Positions 19,241 to 27,319 of a DNA stretch of 35,441 nt are shown here, one piece after another. Made by a program: the position numbers and the translations under genes. Within the stretch, counting starts at the first letter, position 1. Each line of letters starts with the position of its first letter. The notes under the pieces are model-generated. The model made no database searches, was not told the DNA's origin, and saw only the letters and a program-made list of their open reading frames with translations. Source of the DNA: Bacteroidota bacterium (lineage in GTDB: Bacteria; Bacteroidota; Bacteroidia; Bacteroidales; JAGNHN01); the NCBI GenBank assembly GCA_022710185.1, contig JAKLHK010000032.1:1-35441 (forward strand). The letters run 5' to 3'.

Positions 19241-19357
19241 TGGCGGGTCTGCCTGCGGCAGACAGTGGCTAGTGGCGGGTCTGCCTGCGGCAGACAGTGG
19301 CTAGTGGCGGGTCTGCCTGCGGCAGACAGTGGCTAGTGGCTAGTGGCTAGTGGCTAA
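19241..19357. repeat. Three tandem 32-bp hairpin units plus TGGCTAG heptamers
   Basis: Three identical 32-bp copies (19241-19272, 19273-19304, 19305-19336), each containing the perfect hairpin GTCTGCC-TGC-GGCAGAC, followed by TGGCTAG, TGGCTAG and TGGCTAA (19337-19357). The array starts at the base after the DUF4159 stop. The hairpins could act as a transcription or RNA-decay barrier; there is no T-run, so they are not a classical terminator. Confidence 0.92.
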
Positions 19358-19421
19358 TGATAGTGGAGAATGGAAAGTGATATTGCATTCGTCGAGGACC
19401 ACAGAACATACAATATACAAG

Positions 19422-19484
19422 AAGGACCAAGGACCAAGGATCAAGGACCAAAGAACATAGAACATAGAACACAGAACACAGAAC
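19422..19484. repeat. Nine heptamer units with drifting sequence
   Basis: Nine consecutive 7-bp units: AAGGACC twice, AAGGATC, AAGGACC, AAAGAAC, ATAGAAC twice, then ACAGAAC twice. The motif changes while the 7-bp step is kept. It lies 23 bp before the tspO start. Confidence 0.9.
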
Positions 19485-19507
19485 ATTACACCTCAACCCC
19501 TTACCCG

Positions 19508-19966
19508 ATGATCCTTCGCCTTATCGTCTTCCTCGTATTGAACTTCGCGGCCCTGGGTATCGGTGGATTCTTTACCGGGAAAGGCGTTCCTTCTGAATGG
19601 TATGCTACCCTCGCCAAAGCGCCATGGACCCCGCCCGGATGGGTGTTCGGCGCGGCCTGGACCAGCATCATGATCTGCTTCGCCTTCTATATGGCCCAGG
19701 CCTGGCAGGCTGCCGAAAACCGCACACTCCTCATTGGGCTGTTTATCCTCCAATGGGCCCTCAATGTCAGCTGGAACCCCGTCTTCTTCCACTACCACCA
19801 GGTGGCCGCCGGTTTGCTCATTATCGTCCTGCTGACACTCCTCGTCGGCTATATGCTGCTCCGCTACAGCCAGCCCATGAAATACTATTCCCTGCTCCTG
19901 CTCCCCTATTTCCTCTGGCTGCTCGTCGCCACCTCGCTGAACGCATATATCCTGGTGAAGAACTAG
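19508..19966 (+). CDS. tspO: TspO/MBR family tryptophan-rich sensory protein
   Basis: A 152-aa membrane protein with five helices. It has the TspO signature residues: W40-TPPGW45, ALNVSWNPVFF (about 84-94) and PYFLWLLVATSLN (about 133-145). Bacterial TspO binds porphyrins and other tetrapyrroles and is linked to stress and oxygen responses. The frame stays open upstream to 19370, but that stretch runs through heptamer repeats, so the ATG at 19508 is the start. It stands alone between repeat-filled gaps. Confidence 0.92.
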   Translation: MILRLIVFLVLNFAALGIGGFFTGKGVPSEWYATLAKAPWTPPGWVFGAAWTSIMICFAFYMAQAWQAAENRTLLIGLFILQWALNVSWNPVFFHYHQVAAGLLIIVLLTLLVGYMLLRYSQPMKYYSLLLLPYFLWLLVATSLNAYILVKN

Positions 19967-20298
19967 GGATTTGCGCATGTCCGCAGGTGCGCATGTTTGA
20001 TTGCCCGAATGTTCGAATGTTCGTAGAAGTGATTTCTCGCAAAGGCGCAAAGCCTTCGTAATAAATAGGTTACACAGAGGACCTCAGAGCAGGAACTGAG
20101 AGCCACAGAGGTGGAAGTGCCAAAGTGCCTGGAGTTAGGAGTATGCTGCAGCTTGGATTCATCTTTCATTGACTATGCGAAATGGGAAAGGAGTCTCTCC
20201 CGTCCTTCGTCATTCCTTGTTGGATGTTCGATATTCGATATTCCCTCCTCCCCTTTTCGTACCTTTGTCCTCCTTTTTCCACACTTAGCTGATTACCT
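19967..20298. other. Gap with interspersed repeats and the valS promoter
   Basis: No gene is supported. The region contains the tandem CGAATGTT / GTTCGAAT words (about 20005-20022), a GGTTACACAGAGG segment (about 20069) like the sequence the group II intron invaded, a CCTGGAGTTAGGAGTAT word (about 20130) that recurs at about 25720, and a -7 box TACCTTTG at 20260-20267, 31 bp before valS. Confidence 0.6.
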
Positions 20299-22941
20299 GT
20301 GATAGAGATCCCTCCCAAATATGAACCCGGGACCACCGAAGAGAAGTGGTACCGCTACTGGATGGAACAGGGCTTTTTCCGCTCCGAGCCCGACGAACGC
20401 GAGCCCTTTGTTATCGTGATCCCCCCACCCAACGTCACCGGGGTGCTCCACATGGGGCACATGCTCAACAACACCATCCAGGACGTGCTCGCCCGCCGCG
20501 CCCGCATGCTCGGCAAGAACACGCTCTGGCTACCGGGCACCGACCATGCCTCCATCGCCACCGAAGCCAAGGTGGTGGCCAAGCTCAAATCCGAGGGCAT
20601 AGAGAAATCCTCCATCAGTCGCGAAGACTTCCTGCGCCATGCCTGGGAATGGAAAGAAAAGCACGGGGGCATCATCCTCGAACAGCTGAAGAAACTCGGC
20701 GCCTCCTGCGACTGGGAACGCACCCGCTTCACCATGGACGAAGCCCTCTATGAGAGCGTCATCCAGGTCTTCGTGGACCTGTACAACAAAGGCCTCATTT
20801 ACCGCGGGGTGCGCATGGTCAACTGGGACCCCCGCGCCCTCACCGCGCTCTCCGATGAAGAAGTCGTTTACAAGGAGGTGCAGTCCAAGCTGTACTACAT
20901 CAAATACCCGGTTGAAGGCAGCGCCGGCGAATGGGTCACCATCGCCACCACCCGCCCCGAGACCATCCTGGGCGATACCGCGGTCTGCATCAACCCCAAC
21001 GACGAACGCTTCCACCACCTGTGCGGCAAGCGGGTGCTGGTGCCCCTCATCCACCGCTCCATCCCCGTCATAGAAGACGAATACGTCGATATGGAGTTCG
21101 GCACGGGCTGCCTCAAGATCACCCCGGCCCACGACGAGAACGACTACCACATCGGCATCCGGCATAAGCTCCCCAGTATCGACATCCTCAACGACAACGG
21201 CACTCTGAGCCCGGCTGCACAGCTCTATATCGGAGAAGACCGTTTCACAGTGCGCCGCAAGATCGTGGCCGACCTGGAAGTGGCCGGGCACCTGGTCAAG
21301 GTGGAAGACTACATGAACAAGGTGGGCTTCTCGGAGCGTACCGACGAGGTGATCGAGCCCAAGCTCTCCCTGCAGTGGTTCCTGAAGATGAGCGACATGG
21401 CCAAACCCGCACTCGAGGTGGTGCTCGACGGCCGGGTGAAGTTCCACCCCCAGAAGTTCATCAACACCTACCGCCACTGGATGGAGAATGTGCGCGACTG
21501 GTGCATCTCCCGACAGCTGTGGTGGGGGCAGCGCATCCCGGCATACTACACCCCCGGGGGCGATTTTGTGGTCGCTGCATCACCCGAAGAAGCCCTGAAG
21601 CTCGCCAGGGAACAGTTCGATCCAACCCTTAAGATGCAAGACCTCCGCCAGGATGAAGACGTGCTCGACACCTGGTTCAGCTCCTGGCTGTGGCCGATTT
21701 CGGTCTTCGACGGCATCCGCGAGCCGGCGAACAAGGACATCAACTATTACTATCCCACCAACGACCTGGTCACCGCCCCCGAGATCCTCTTCTTCTGGGT
21801 GGCGCGCATGATCATGGCCGGATTGGAATACCGGGGCGAAGTGCCCTTCCGTAATGTATACCTCACCGGCATCGTGCGCGACAAGCTCGGCCGCAAGATG
21901 TCGAAATCCCTGGGCAACAGCCCCGACCCCCTCGAACTTATCGCCGAGTTCGGCGCCGACGGGGTGAGGGTGGGCATGCTCCTTACCTCCCCGGCCGGCA
22001 ACGACCTGCCTTTCGATGTAGCCCTCTGCGAACAGGGGCGCAATTTCAGCAATAAGGTCTGGAACGCCCTCCGCCTGGTGGATGGATGGAAGAGCGATGC
22101 GGACCGCCCCCAGCCCGCTCATGCCGGCGCCGCAGTAGAATGGTTCGCCGCCCGCCTGAACGAGTCCATGGCCTTCATCGAAGACCAGTACGACAAATAC
22201 CGCATCTCCGACGCCCTGATGGGGCTGTACAAACTCATCTGGGACGACTTCTGCTCCTGGTACCTCGAGATGGTGAAGCCGCCCTTCGGGGAACCCATCG
22301 ATGCCCAGACCCTGGCCTCCACCAAGGCGTTCTTCGGACAGCTCATGCTGCTGCTCCACCCCTTCATGCCCTTCCTCACCGAGGAGATCTGGCATCGCCT
22401 GGGCGAGCGCAAGGCCGGGGAAAGCATCATGGTGACCCCCATGCCCCGTCCCTCCGCCTTCGATGAGCGCATCATCCGCCAGATGGACGTGGCCGAACAG
22501 GTGATCACTTCCATCCGGGCACTCCGGGCAGAGAAGAACATCCCGCCGAAAAAGGCCCTCAAACTCTTCATCCGCAAAAACTTCGGTGAAGCCGCCGACC
22601 TCACCATGGACGCCGTGGTCAGCAAGCTCGCCCTGCTCGAAGGCATCGAATACATCGACGAGAAACCTCAGGGGGCCTTCAGCTTCATCGTGGGTTCCAC
22701 CGAATTCTTCATCCCCGCCGGTGACCTCATCGACAAGGAAGCGGAACTGCAGCGCCTCCGCAGCGAACTGGACTACACCCGGGGCTTCCTCGCCTCCGTC
22801 CAGAAAAAGCTGGACAACGAACGCTTCGTCAGCAGCGCCCCCGAAGCCGTGGTGGCCGCCGAACGCAAGAAACAGGCCGACGCCCAGGCCAGGATACAGG
22901 TGATAGAAGAGCAGATGGGGTATCTGACATCTGATATCTGA
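20299..22941 (+). CDS. valS: Valyl-tRNA synthetase
   Basis: An 880-aa class I aminoacyl-tRNA synthetase that charges tRNA-Val. It shows the HIGH-type motif H51-M-G-H54, the editing (CP1) domain in the middle third ([14 protein letters not shown]), KMSKS at residues 533-537, the anticodon-binding domain, and a C-terminal coiled coil (about 810-870). The start is GTG at 20299. The last codons (YLTSDI-stop) are read from the TATCTGA heptamer array, so the repeat provides the stop codon. The length is normal for Bacteroidota. Confidence 0.96.
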   Translation: MIEIPPKYEPGTTEEKWYRYWMEQGFFRSEPDEREPFVIVIPPPNVTGVLHMGHMLNNTIQDVLARRARMLGKNTLWLPGTDHASIATEAKVVAKLKSEGIEKSSISREDFLRHAWEWKEKHGGIILEQLKKLGASCDWERTRFTMDEALYESVIQVFVDLYNKGLIYRGVRMVNWDPRALTALSDEEVVYKEVQSKLYYIKYPVEGSAGEWVTIATTRPETILGDTAVCINPNDERFHHLCGKRVLVPLIHRSIPVIEDEYVDMEFGTGCLKITPAHDENDYHIGIRHKLPSIDILNDNGTLSPAAQLYIGEDRFTVRRKIVADLEVAGHLVKVEDYMNKVGFSERTDEVIEPKLSLQWFLKMSDMAKPALEVVLDGRVKFHPQKFINTYRHWMENVRDWCISRQLWWGQRIPAYYTPGGDFVVAASPEEALKLAREQFDPTLKMQDLRQDEDVLDTWFSSWLWPISVFDGIREPANKDINYYYPTNDLVTAPEILFFWVARMIMAGLEYRGEVPFRNVYLTGIVRDKLGRKMSKSLGNSPDPLELIAEFGADGVRVGMLLTSPAGNDLPFDVALCEQGRNFSNKVWNALRLVDGWKSDADRPQPAHAGAAVEWFAARLNESMAFIEDQYDKYRISDALMGLYKLIWDDFCSWYLEMVKPPFGEPIDAQTLASTKAFFGQLMLLLHPFMPFLTEEIWHRLGERKAGESIMVTPMPRPSAFDERIIRQMDVAEQVITSIRALRAEKNIPPKKALKLFIRKNFGEAADLTMDAVVSKLALLEGIEYIDEKPQGAFSFIVGSTEFFIPAGDLIDKEAELQRLRSELDYTRGFLASVQKKLDNERFVSSAPEAVVAAERKKQADAQARIQVIEEQMGYLTSDI

Positions 22942-22969
22942 TATCTGATATCTGATATCTGATATCTGC
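22921..22969. repeat. TATCTGA heptamer array 2, overlapping the end of valS
   Basis: Seven units: TATCTGA, CATCTGA, four TATCTGA and TATCTGC. The first three units are the last seven codons of valS, including the TGA at 22939-22941. Confidence 0.93.
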
Positions 22970-23001
22970 TTTATGATTTTGGGGAGGGGAATTATGTGCA
23001 A

Positions 23002-23036
23002 GGGACAAGGGACAAGGGACAATCGACAAGGGACAC
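23002..23036. repeat. GGGACAA heptamer array
   Basis: Three perfect GGGACAA units, then TCGACAA and GGGACAC. A reverse-complement copy (TCCCTTG three times) lies at 27093-27113. Confidence 0.88.
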
Positions 23037-23180
23037 AGGCAACCAGAGACCAGGCACTTCACGTTCTCCTAACTTGGTCAATTTTAGGCACTTTAGTGCA
23101 CTTTAGTTCACTCTGGGCACTTAAGGCACTTAGCTGATAAAGTCCCCCATCGAAAGCAGAACCTCCCTCGTCAATCTACA

Positions 23181-23222
23181 TCAGATGTCAGATATCAGGT
23201 GTCAGATATCAGATATCAGATA
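23181..23222. repeat. TATCTGA heptamer array 3, inverted
   Basis: Six units on the + strand: TCAGATG, TCAGATA, TCAGGTG and three TCAGATA. This is the reverse complement of arrays 1 and 2, and it ends 4 bp before the stop codon of the TonB receptor gene (- strand). Confidence 0.9.
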
Positions 23223-23225
23223 TCT

Positions 23226-25622
23226 CTAAAACTCAATCTTATAGCTGATACTCGGCACCACCACAGTGTTCTTGTCCTCATCGATGGCCTTGGTCCGGAA
23301 ATTATATGAATAGCCGTAGAACTCCTCGGTGCCCAGGGCATTGATCACCTGGATGGCCCAGATGCTGCTGTGCCCGGGCTTGTTGATGCGGTAGCTCAGG
23401 GTAAGGTTAAGGTGGTATACATCGGGTTTGCTGTCCTCGAAGGTCTGGTCGCTGAGGTAAACCATATCCTGTGCCGCGATGCTGGCAGCTTCGTCGAAGG
23501 GGGTCATCCGCTGCCCGCCCAGGAAGTTCAGGCGCCCGTTCACCCCCAGGACACGCCGCCCACCTTGGCCGAGCTGCCATTCCTTGCCGGCCAGGGCATT
23601 CACTACATAGCGGGTGTTGTAGCGTGTATTGCGCCCCACCCCATCCCCGCCGGTATAGCGCGAATCAAAGAGCGAAGCCGTGAGGAGGAAGTAATATCCC
23701 TTGTTCAGGAAGCGCTCCAGGGTGATGTCCAGTCCATAGTTGTACCCGCTGCCATCATTCACCAGCGCCTGGTTGAAAAACCATTCCGCCTCCATGTTCA
23801 GGGTGGAATACGTGCTGTCGGCTATCACAGGCACATCCGTGATCAGCTGCAGGTAGGGCTCCACCTTCAGCCGCAGGTATTCCGAGAGGCTTACATCGTA
23901 GGAGAGTACGAAATGGTGGGCTTTGGCCAGCGCAAGCTCCGTATTGGGCCGCTGTCCGTCAACCTGGGCGAAATACAGCCCCAGGGGCTCCATACGGGAA
24001 TGCTGACTGTAGGCCAGGCCCAGCGAACGGGTGTTGCTCAGGGCATAGGTGAGGCCAAGGCGTGGCTCCACCACGAACTCCTGGTTAAGTCCAAGATAGG
24101 CGGTATGGATCCCCAGGTTCAGCTTCAGAGAAGTCCCGAGGTTGAGCTGGGATTGGGAGAAGGCCTGCAGATAGGTGGCCTGGCCCTTTTCATCGGCTAC
24201 CGTGACCAGGGGCTCACCTTCTTCCGGGGCCTTGCGCAGGTAGGTATCGTAGGTGATCAGGCTGGCCACCACCCCCGTGCGGTTTTTGTGGCGGGCATTG
24301 AACTTGTGGTCCACTATACCCTGGAAGCCGTAGCGGGTGTTGCGGCTGTCGGCATATTCGTTTTCGCTGCGCACCTTGTCCAGGTTCAGGTAACCGCCAT
24401 CAAACAAGGTCTGGTCGCCGGAAGCGTAGAGGGAGGAATTCAGGAAGGTATTGCGGTCGAGGCTGAGGCGGTGGTTCAGGCCCAGGGCGCCCAGCTTCTG
24501 GTCCACCTTGCCGATGTCGCGGTCCCAGTCGTAGTTCCATTTCGAGGTATCTTCATCCGGCTCGATCTTCAGCCGGTCGAGCCCGCCCAGGCCCCAGAGG
24601 GAGAACACCCCGGCCCGCCCTGCGGGGAGGTTGACCTTGAAGCTCAGGTCCTGGTATTCCGGCACATTGGCGTCCTCGGGCAGCACGAACTTGATCAGCC
24701 CGAAGGTGGAGTAGCGGTAATTCAGGAGATAGGATGAACCTTGTTTACGGGAGATGGGCCCTTCCGAGGCCAGGTCCACGCCCAGGGCGCCCAGCTGCAC
24801 CGCGTGTTCATAGTGTTCATCGTTGCCGCTGCGCAGGCGGATGTCGAACACCCCCGACATGGCATTGCCGTATTCCGCCGGGAAGGCCCCGGTATAGAAG
24901 TCGGAATTGGCCAGCACCAGGCTGCTCAGGGCCGACACCCCGCCCCCTCCGAAGGTGGACAGCCCGGCGTAGTGGTTGGGGTTGGGGATCTCCACCCCTT
25001 CCAGGCGCCACAGCAAGCCCTTGGGCGCGTTGCCCCTCACGATGATGCCGTTGTCGTCGAGGTAGCCGGTAGAGACCCCGGCGAAGGCCGAAGCCAGGCG
25101 GGCCGGGTCGTCGAAGCCCCCGGCATAGCGGCGGGCTTCTTCCACTGAAAAGGTACGGGCGCTCAGCGTGGCCATAGTGTTCAGGGGTTTGTCCTTCGAC
25201 TGGTAAGCCGTGATCACCACCTCTTCGATAGGCATTGCGCTTTCGTTCAGGCTGACCTCCAGGATCACCTCCTTGCCCGTACCCACCAGCAGTTCGGGGA
25301 TCACCCGGGCCTCATAGCCCACAAAGCTCACCCTCAGGTTATGCCGTCCCACCGGCACCTGGGCGATGCGGAAGTTCCCCTGCCCGTCGGCCGTGGCTCC
25401 CAACATTGGATCCGTGGTAAGCACCGCCACATTGGCGAAGGGCAGCGGCTGCCTGGTCACCGCATCCACCACCCGTCCGCGGATGGATTGGGTGAGTACC
25501 TGCGCGGAGACGGAGGGGATGAGGAAAAGCAGTGTAAAGAGGAATATCGAACACCGATCAACGATCTCAGATCGGAGAAGGGATGGATTCCGGCCAGAGG
25601 CCCCCGAAGATTTCTTTTGCAT
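23226..25622 (-). CDS. TonB-dependent outer membrane receptor with CarboxypepD-like domain
   Basis: A 798-aa outer membrane protein. An extended N-terminus (about 24 residues) precedes a signal peptide (to about VSAQ, residue 41). A carboxypeptidase-regulatory-like beta-sandwich (about 45-125: GRVVDAVTRQPLPFANV, GNFRIAQVPVGRHNLRVSFVGYE) follows, then a plug domain (about 150-260: IIVRGNAPKGLLWRLEGVEI) and a beta-barrel ending in YKIEF with the terminal Phe used for assembly. It is shorter than most SusC proteins and no SusD gene is adjacent, so it is more likely a metal, vitamin or peptide receptor. The substrate cannot be told from sequence. It is monocistronic. Confidence 0.9.
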   Translation of the reverse strand: MQKKSSGASGRNPSLLRSEIVDRCSIFLFTLLFLIPSVSAQVLTQSIRGRVVDAVTRQPLPFANVAVLTTDPMLGATADGQGNFRIAQVPVGRHNLRVSFVGYEARVIPELLVGTGKEVILEVSLNESAMPIEEVVITAYQSKDKPLNTMATLSARTFSVEEARRYAGGFDDPARLASAFAGVSTGYLDDNGIIVRGNAPKGLLWRLEGVEIPNPNHYAGLSTFGGGGVSALSSLVLANSDFYTGAFPAEYGNAMSGVFDIRLRSGNDEHYEHAVQLGALGVDLASEGPISRKQGSSYLLNYRYSTFGLIKFVLPEDANVPEYQDLSFKVNLPAGRAGVFSLWGLGGLDRLKIEPDEDTSKWNYDWDRDIGKVDQKLGALGLNHRLSLDRNTFLNSSLYASGDQTLFDGGYLNLDKVRSENEYADSRNTRYGFQGIVDHKFNARHKNRTGVVASLITYDTYLRKAPEEGEPLVTVADEKGQATYLQAFSQSQLNLGTSLKLNLGIHTAYLGLNQEFVVEPRLGLTYALSNTRSLGLAYSQHSRMEPLGLYFAQVDGQRPNTELALAKAHHFVLSYDVSLSEYLRLKVEPYLQLITDVPVIADSTYSTLNMEAEWFFNQALVNDGSGYNYGLDITLERFLNKGYYFLLTASLFDSRYTGGDGVGRNTRYNTRYVVNALAGKEWQLGQGGRRVLGVNGRLNFLGGQRMTPFDEAASIAAQDMVYLSDQTFEDSKPDVYHLNLTLSYRINKPGHSSIWAIQVINALGTEEFYGYSYNFRTKAIDEDKNTVVVPSISYKIEF

Positions 25623-25853
25623 TGCGTAGCGATTTGCTCCTAAAGACCGCAGGAAATGCAGAAGGTCGAAAGCGGGAAGAAGTTTTGGAGTGACTAAAGT
25701 GAGCTAAAGTGACTAAAGTGCCTGGAGTTAGGAGTATTTCTTGCTGTCCGCCTCTCGATCCATCGTCCATCGTCAATCTACCTCGTCAATCGACAATTCG
25801 ATGTTCTATACACTCCTGTGCCTTGTGTCGACCCCTTTCAAGCCCTGCTAAGC
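25623..25853. other. Gap with short repeats between two minus-strand genes
   Basis: No gene is seen. It contains AAAGTGACTAAAGTG-type words (25686-25718), the interspersed word CCTGGAGTTAGGAGTAT (about 25720), a TGTCCGC word, and CCATCGT heptamers (25760-25773). No clear promoter for the TonB receptor gene was recognised. Confidence 0.5.
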
Positions 25854-27011
25854 CTATCCTCTCACTGCAAAGTACCCCTGCTTCCAGCTAAGTAGCTCCA
25901 CCCCGGAGCGGTGATAACTTTCATCCCCTCCGTAAACCAGATAAGCATCGGATATTCCGGATAATTGCCGGAACCATAACAGGGGTTTGAAAAAGTCGGG
26001 ATGAACCGTGGATCCTGCCTTTATCTCAATGGCCCTCACGGAAGCCCCAATCTCTGTAATGCAGTCCACCTCATTTCCATTGCTGTCCCGCCAAAAATAC
26101 AGATGACCCATAGTGTTGTGGTTCAGATGATATTTCCTGAGTTCGGAGATCACCATATTTTCAAACAATCCACCTTTCAGGTAATGGGTCATTAACTGCT
26201 CTTCATTCCGGATACCGAGCAGAGCGCAGGCAAGACCCGTATCATTGAAATAGAGTTTGGAAGACTTTACCAGGCGCTTGTTGTAATTGCTGTGGTATGG
26301 AAGGAGCCTGAATGTGATGAAACTGGCCTCCAGTATCGAAAGCCAGCTTTGTACGGTATGGTATGAGACTGACAATTCTGTCGCAATCGAATTGAAGTTG
26401 ATGAGTTGGCCTATCCGACCAGCACACATTCCAACAAAGCGTTGAAAATCCGTTAAATTGATCACATTCAGCAAAGTCCGTACATCCCTTTCGATGTATG
26501 TGGTGATATAGTTTTGCAGCCATACCGACGGATCAAGGGCCTTGTCGTATATGGGAGGGTAACCTCCATTGATCAGGTATGTTGTATAGTTCACCGGAGT
26601 CAGGCCACCCTCATAAAGTTCTTCTATGGAAAATGGCAATAAGTAAAACAATGCTACACGTCCTGCCAGGCTTTGAGAAATCCTTTCGAGAAGAAGAAAG
26701 TTCTGGGATCCGGTAAGGATGAAGCGTTTCTTCGGGTCAGCATCAACCAGCACCTGAATATATGAGAATAGTTCAGGAATGTGCTGTGCCTCATCAATGA
26801 TCAGGCGATCACCAAAAGCCTGAAGAAACCCCCGGGGATCTTCCGTAGCAAACAGGCGTATATCAACACTTTCCAGGTTGGTATAATGGTAATCCGGAAA
26901 GACTGACTTAACCAATGTCGTCTTACCCGATTGTCGTGGCCCGGTAAGTGAAAGTACGGGATACTTCCCTTCCAGAGCCTTAAGCTGCGATTCAATGGTT
27001 CTTCTAATCAT
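25854..27011 (-). CDS. AAA ATPase with DUF4143 domain
   Basis: A 385-aa ATPase of the widespread ATPase-DUF4143 family. It has Walker A G24-P-R-Q-S-G-K-T31, Walker B RLIIDEAQ (Asp73, Glu74) and a sensor-type LTGSQNFLL. A DUF4143 domain and a PD-(D/E)XK-like C-terminal region follow, with NEVDCITEIGASVRAIEIKA where the D and E-x-K residues look conserved. Members occur in many copies in Bacteroidota genomes and their role is not settled. The frame is open to 27062, but those codons overlap a strong promoter, so I chose the ATG at 27011. It is monocistronic. Confidence 0.87.
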   Translation of the reverse strand: MIRRTIESQLKALEGKYPVLSLTGPRQSGKTTLVKSVFPDYHYTNLESVDIRLFATEDPRGFLQAFGDRLIIDEAQHIPELFSYIQVLVDADPKKRFILTGSQNFLLLERISQSLAGRVALFYLLPFSIEELYEGGLTPVNYTTYLINGGYPPIYDKALDPSVWLQNYITTYIERDVRTLLNVINLTDFQRFVGMCAGRIGQLINFNSIATELSVSYHTVQSWLSILEASFITFRLLPYHSNYNKRLVKSSKLYFNDTGLACALLGIRNEEQLMTHYLKGGLFENMVISELRKYHLNHNTMGHLYFWRDSNGNEVDCITEIGASVRAIEIKAGSTVHPDFFKPLLWFRQLSGISDAYLVYGGDESYHRSGVELLSWKQGYFAVRG

Positions 27012-27015
27012 GAAC

Positions 27016-27046
27016 CAAAGATAATCTATGCATTTTAGAAATGCAA
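27016..27046 (-). promoter_or_regulatory. Promoter of the DUF4143 ATPase gene, likely leaderless
   Basis: On the minus strand, TTG (27046-27044), 20 bp, then TATCTTTG (27023-27016), a perfect Bacteroidota match. The -7 box ends only 4 bases before the ATG at 27011, so transcription would begin at or next to the start codon. Confidence 0.75.
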
Positions 27047-27092
27047 CTTCTATTTTACACAATGACTTTTACGATCGATATTCCCTTCCTTC

Positions 27093-27113
27093 TCCCTTGT
27101 CCCTTGTCCCTTG
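27093..27113. repeat. TCCCTTG heptamer array (inverted GGGACAA-type)
   Basis: Three TCCCTTG units, the reverse complement of the GGGACAA series at 23002-23036. Just downstream is the hairpin TCCGCC-AACA-GGCGGA (27153-27168). The rest of the gap up to the intron (27047-27207) shows no gene. Confidence 0.8.
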
Positions 27114-27252
27114 CTCAAGGTCTCCCTCCATCTGAAATCTGAGATCGTTGATTCCGCCAACAGGCGGACAGCTTTATTCGATATTGAATAATTCACCACA
27201 GATTACAGTAGAGTAGAGCGGGGGTAGAAAATATCCCCCCTGCCCCCTCATC

Positions 27253-27286
27253 AAACCGTACGTGCGGTTTTCCCGCATACGGCTTT
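27253..27286 (-). ncRNA. Group II intron domain V
   Basis: The catalytic hairpin of the ribozyme, reading AGCCGTATGCGGGAAAACC and then GCACGTACGGTTT on the minus strand. It lies about 35 bases after the reverse transcriptase stop codon, as expected for an ORF placed in domain IV. Confidence 0.88.
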
Positions 27287-27319
27287 CCTGTAATTTTCGT
27301 CAGTAGCATTCACAGTGAC

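Larger units (their letters stand above)
22942..23225. other. Repeat-filled gap between convergent valS and the TonB receptor gene
   Basis: No gene is seen. From left to right it holds the rest of the TATCTGA array, five GGGACAA-type units (23002-23036), a loosely repeated GGCACTTTAGTGCACTTTAG segment (about 23088-23107), and six TCAGATA-type units (23181-23222), which are the reverse complement of TATCTGA. Both genes converge here, so terminators are expected, but no stem followed by a T-run is obvious. Confidence 0.7.

Noticed and set aside
19241..19484. Possible CRISPR array because of the direct repeats
   Set aside because: The units are contiguous without unique spacers, and the unit length is 32 bp or 7 bp; no cas genes are near.
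21580..23022. Long open frame of 480 codons on the minus strand opposite valS
   Set aside because: It mirrors the valS coding strand, has His/Gly/Glu-rich composition typical of antisense frames in GC-rich genes, and valS is certain.
23370..24737. Open frame of 455 codons on the plus strand opposite the TonB receptor
   Set aside because: Shadow of the receptor gene; no start context, domain or signal peptide.
23226..25622. SusC-type glycan importer
   Set aside because: The protein is shorter than usual SusC proteins, and no SusD gene or glycan-degrading gene is adjacent.
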